6,011 nt of DNA from contig JAKALX010000244.1 of the NCBI GenBank assembly GCA_021823905.1, forward strand, positions 1-6,011, read 5' to 3'. Source of the stretch: Chloroflexota bacterium. GTDB taxonomy: Bacteria > Chloroflexota > Dehalococcoidia > Tepidiformales > Tepidiformaceae. Below are positions 5,259 to 6,011 of the stretch, one piece after another. Made by a program: the position numbers and the translations under genes. The first letter of the stretch is position 1. Each line of letters opens with the position of its first letter. Below the pieces are notes generated by a model, which was not told the DNA's origin, searched no databases, and worked only from the letters and a program-made list of their open reading frames with translations.

Positions 5259-5624
5259 ATGCAGCCAGTTTCTCCTGCTGCGTGCCTGTGGGGCAGCACC
5301 GCCTTCGTGGCGACGTACGTGGGTTTGTCTGGCGTTGTTGTCTGGTTGAACGTTCCGCGGTTGGGGCCGCAGGAGTATGGGTGGCCGGTCACGTGGAGCC
5401 TGGTGGCGGAACTGTTTGCCCTGCCGGTCATCGCAGCGATCGTCGGGGTCTCACTGGCACGGCCGAGGCCTCGGAACATGTGGCTGTCCTATGGGGTCGC
5501 GCTCTCCGTGGTCCTCGGCGCTGTGCAAGCGGCACTTCTGCTTCGCGATGTCCTACTCGCCCTTGCGGGCGCCGTCGTAATCGCCGGTCTCCTTTACGTC
5601 TACATACGAGGTCTAGCGAAGTGA
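5259..5624 (+). CDS. Small four-helix membrane protein, unrecognised
   Basis: 121 residues from the ATG at 5259. Four hydrophobic helices are visible at about 9-30, 45-67, 75-95 and 98-116. They are separated by short loops, one of which is strongly basic (RPRPRN, about 68-73) and likely cytoplasmic by the positive-inside rule. The protein ends in a short RGLAK tail. I recognise no family. Two in-frame GTG starts lie just upstream (5244, inside the attC 4 core, and 5253), and AGGTGG at 5242-5247 would suit the 5253 GTG, so the start is uncertain by up to five codons. The stop TGA at 5622-5624 is seven bases before the attC 5 core. It is the only gene of cassette 5240-5723 and has no visible promoter. 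Confidence 0.75.
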   Translation: MQPVSPAACLWGSTAFVATYVGLSGVVVWLNVPRLGPQEYGWPVTWSLVAELFALPVIAAIVGVSLARPRPRNMWLSYGVALSVVLGAVQAALLLRDVLLALAGAVVIAGLLYVYIRGLAK

Positions 5625-5630
5625 CCTGCC

Positions 5631-5729
5631 ACCTAACGGCGCGCTGGACCTGTCGTTCCGTCCTGTCACGCCCGTTGCAGGGGCAACGGGCGCGCCAGTC
5701 CGTCCCGCAGGTCAGCGCGAGCGTTAGGC
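5631..5729 (+). repeat. attC site 5
   Basis: 99 bp from ACCTAAC to GTTAGGC. The arms pair GCGCTG..ACCTG with CAGGT..CAGCGC (one extra G in the 5' arm), and CGCCCGTTG with CAACGGGCG around a small AGGGG loop. It is nearly identical to attC 3 apart from the arm bases around GACCTGTCGTTCC. Confidence 0.93.
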
Positions 5730-5742
5730 GGCAAGGCAGCTC

Positions 5743-6011
5743 ATGATTAGATCTCGACTCCTGAACGGCCTGGTCCTTCTGGTTGGCCTATTCTTCGCCG
5801 CCGTGGGCCTGTCATACCTGGTCGAGGTCATTCGCGTTCGAGCGTTCGGTCGGTCCAGTTGGCTTGTCCCCCTAGTCTTCGCGCTGTTCGACCTGGGTAT
5901 TGCCGCGTGGTGTTGTCTGGGCGCGGCCTACAACTTCCGTCATCGGCGGGATGCCGCTCTCGCAGAGCCTCGAGGCCCGTCACGGGCGGTAAAGGTACTG
6001 CTGTTTCTTGC
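5743..6011 (+). CDS. Membrane protein, partial (cut by window end)
   Basis: The ATG at 5743 lies 13 bases after the attC 5 core, with AAGG (5733-5736) as a plausible ribosome site 6 bases upstream. Eighty-nine codons are visible before the window ends, with no stop. The translation starts MIRSRLLNGLVLLVGLFFAAVGLSYLVEVI, giving a first helix at about 7-28. A second helix follows at about 41-63 (WLVPLVFALFDLGIAAWCCLGAAY). A basic loop (NFRHRRD) comes next, and a possible third helix begins at the window edge (VKVLLFLA). I do not recognise the family. It is the cargo of the sixth unit of the array, whose attC lies outside the window. Confidence 0.7.
   Translation, partial: MIRSRLLNGLVLLVGLFFAAVGLSYLVEVIRVRAFGRSSWLVPLVFALFDLGIAAWCCLGAAYNFRHRRDAALAEPRGPSRAVKVLLFL

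Larger units (their letters stand above)
3046..6011 (+). mobile_element. Integron gene cassette array without visible integrase (CALIN-like)
   Basis: Six small genes, all on the plus strand, are separated by five attC sites. Taking the recombination point between G and TT of each GTTRRRY core, the complete cassettes are 3634-4178, 4179-4652, 4653-5239 and 5240-5723, about 470 to 590 bp each. A left-truncated or leading unit runs to 3633 and a right-truncated one starts at 5724. Gene orientation places the expected integrase to the left, but that side holds the IS and an exported-protein gene. No intI, attI or cassette promoter was recognised. Cargo without its own promoters is typical of such arrays. 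An integrase could still exist elsewhere in the genome. Confidence 0.9.

Noticed and set aside
3513..5729. Interpreting the five repeats as a CRISPR array, REP elements or terminators
   Set aside because: The repeats differ in their interiors and sit between genes at cassette spacing. They keep RYYYAAC/GTTRRRY ends with unpaired bases in the 5' arm, which is specific for attC.
5282..5746. Open frame crossing the four-helix gene and attC 5, ending at the next ATG
   Set aside because: Its translation inside the membrane-protein gene is Arg/Cys-rich and out of frame. The stop-free reading of attC 5 alone is not evidence of translation.

Overview
GC-rich bacterial DNA, probably a chromosome. Two well-formed tRNA genes with encoded CCA, sigma70-like promoters, an SmpA/OmlA-like lipoprotein and a TonB C-terminal protein point to an outer-membrane (Gram-negative) host. 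The phylum cannot be named from this window. 

Left part (1-970): divergent tRNA-Glu(CTC) on the minus strand and tRNA-Arg(ACG) on the plus strand, each with a recognisable promoter, then about 600 bases after tRNA-Arg in which no convincing gene is visible. 

Middle (971-3045): a minus-strand gene for an unrecognised exported protein with a charged helical segment, then an intact IS630-family insertion sequence. The IS has 30-bp imperfect terminal inverted repeats, a TA duplication inside a CTAG target and a full-length DDE transposase. 

Right part (3051-6011): a co-oriented array of small genes, each followed by a long imperfect palindrome that begins RYYYAAC and ends GTTRRRY. These palindromes (3513-3639, 4090-4184, 4558-4658, 5148-5245, 5631-5729) are integron attC recombination sites, so this is an integron cassette array. 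No integrase or attI is visible, so within the window it looks like a cluster of attC sites lacking an integrase (CALIN) or a part of an integron separated from its integrase. Cargo, in order: a bacterial-PH-domain membrane protein, an SmpA/OmlA (BamE-like) probable lipoprotein, a DUF2007-type small protein, a TonB C-terminal-domain protein, a four-helix membrane protein, and a further membrane protein cut by the window end. The cargo is biased to the cell envelope. 

The most unusual signal concerns the cassette ends. In all four complete cassettes the first 12-13 bases are the exact reverse complement of the bases ending at that cassette's own attC 5' core. This goes well past the 7-base core, and only the excised circular cassette would bring the two arms together. 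The array also has a damaged or absent left boundary. The first gene begins a few bases after the IS, and no GTTRRRY core or attI-like junction is visible to the left of it.
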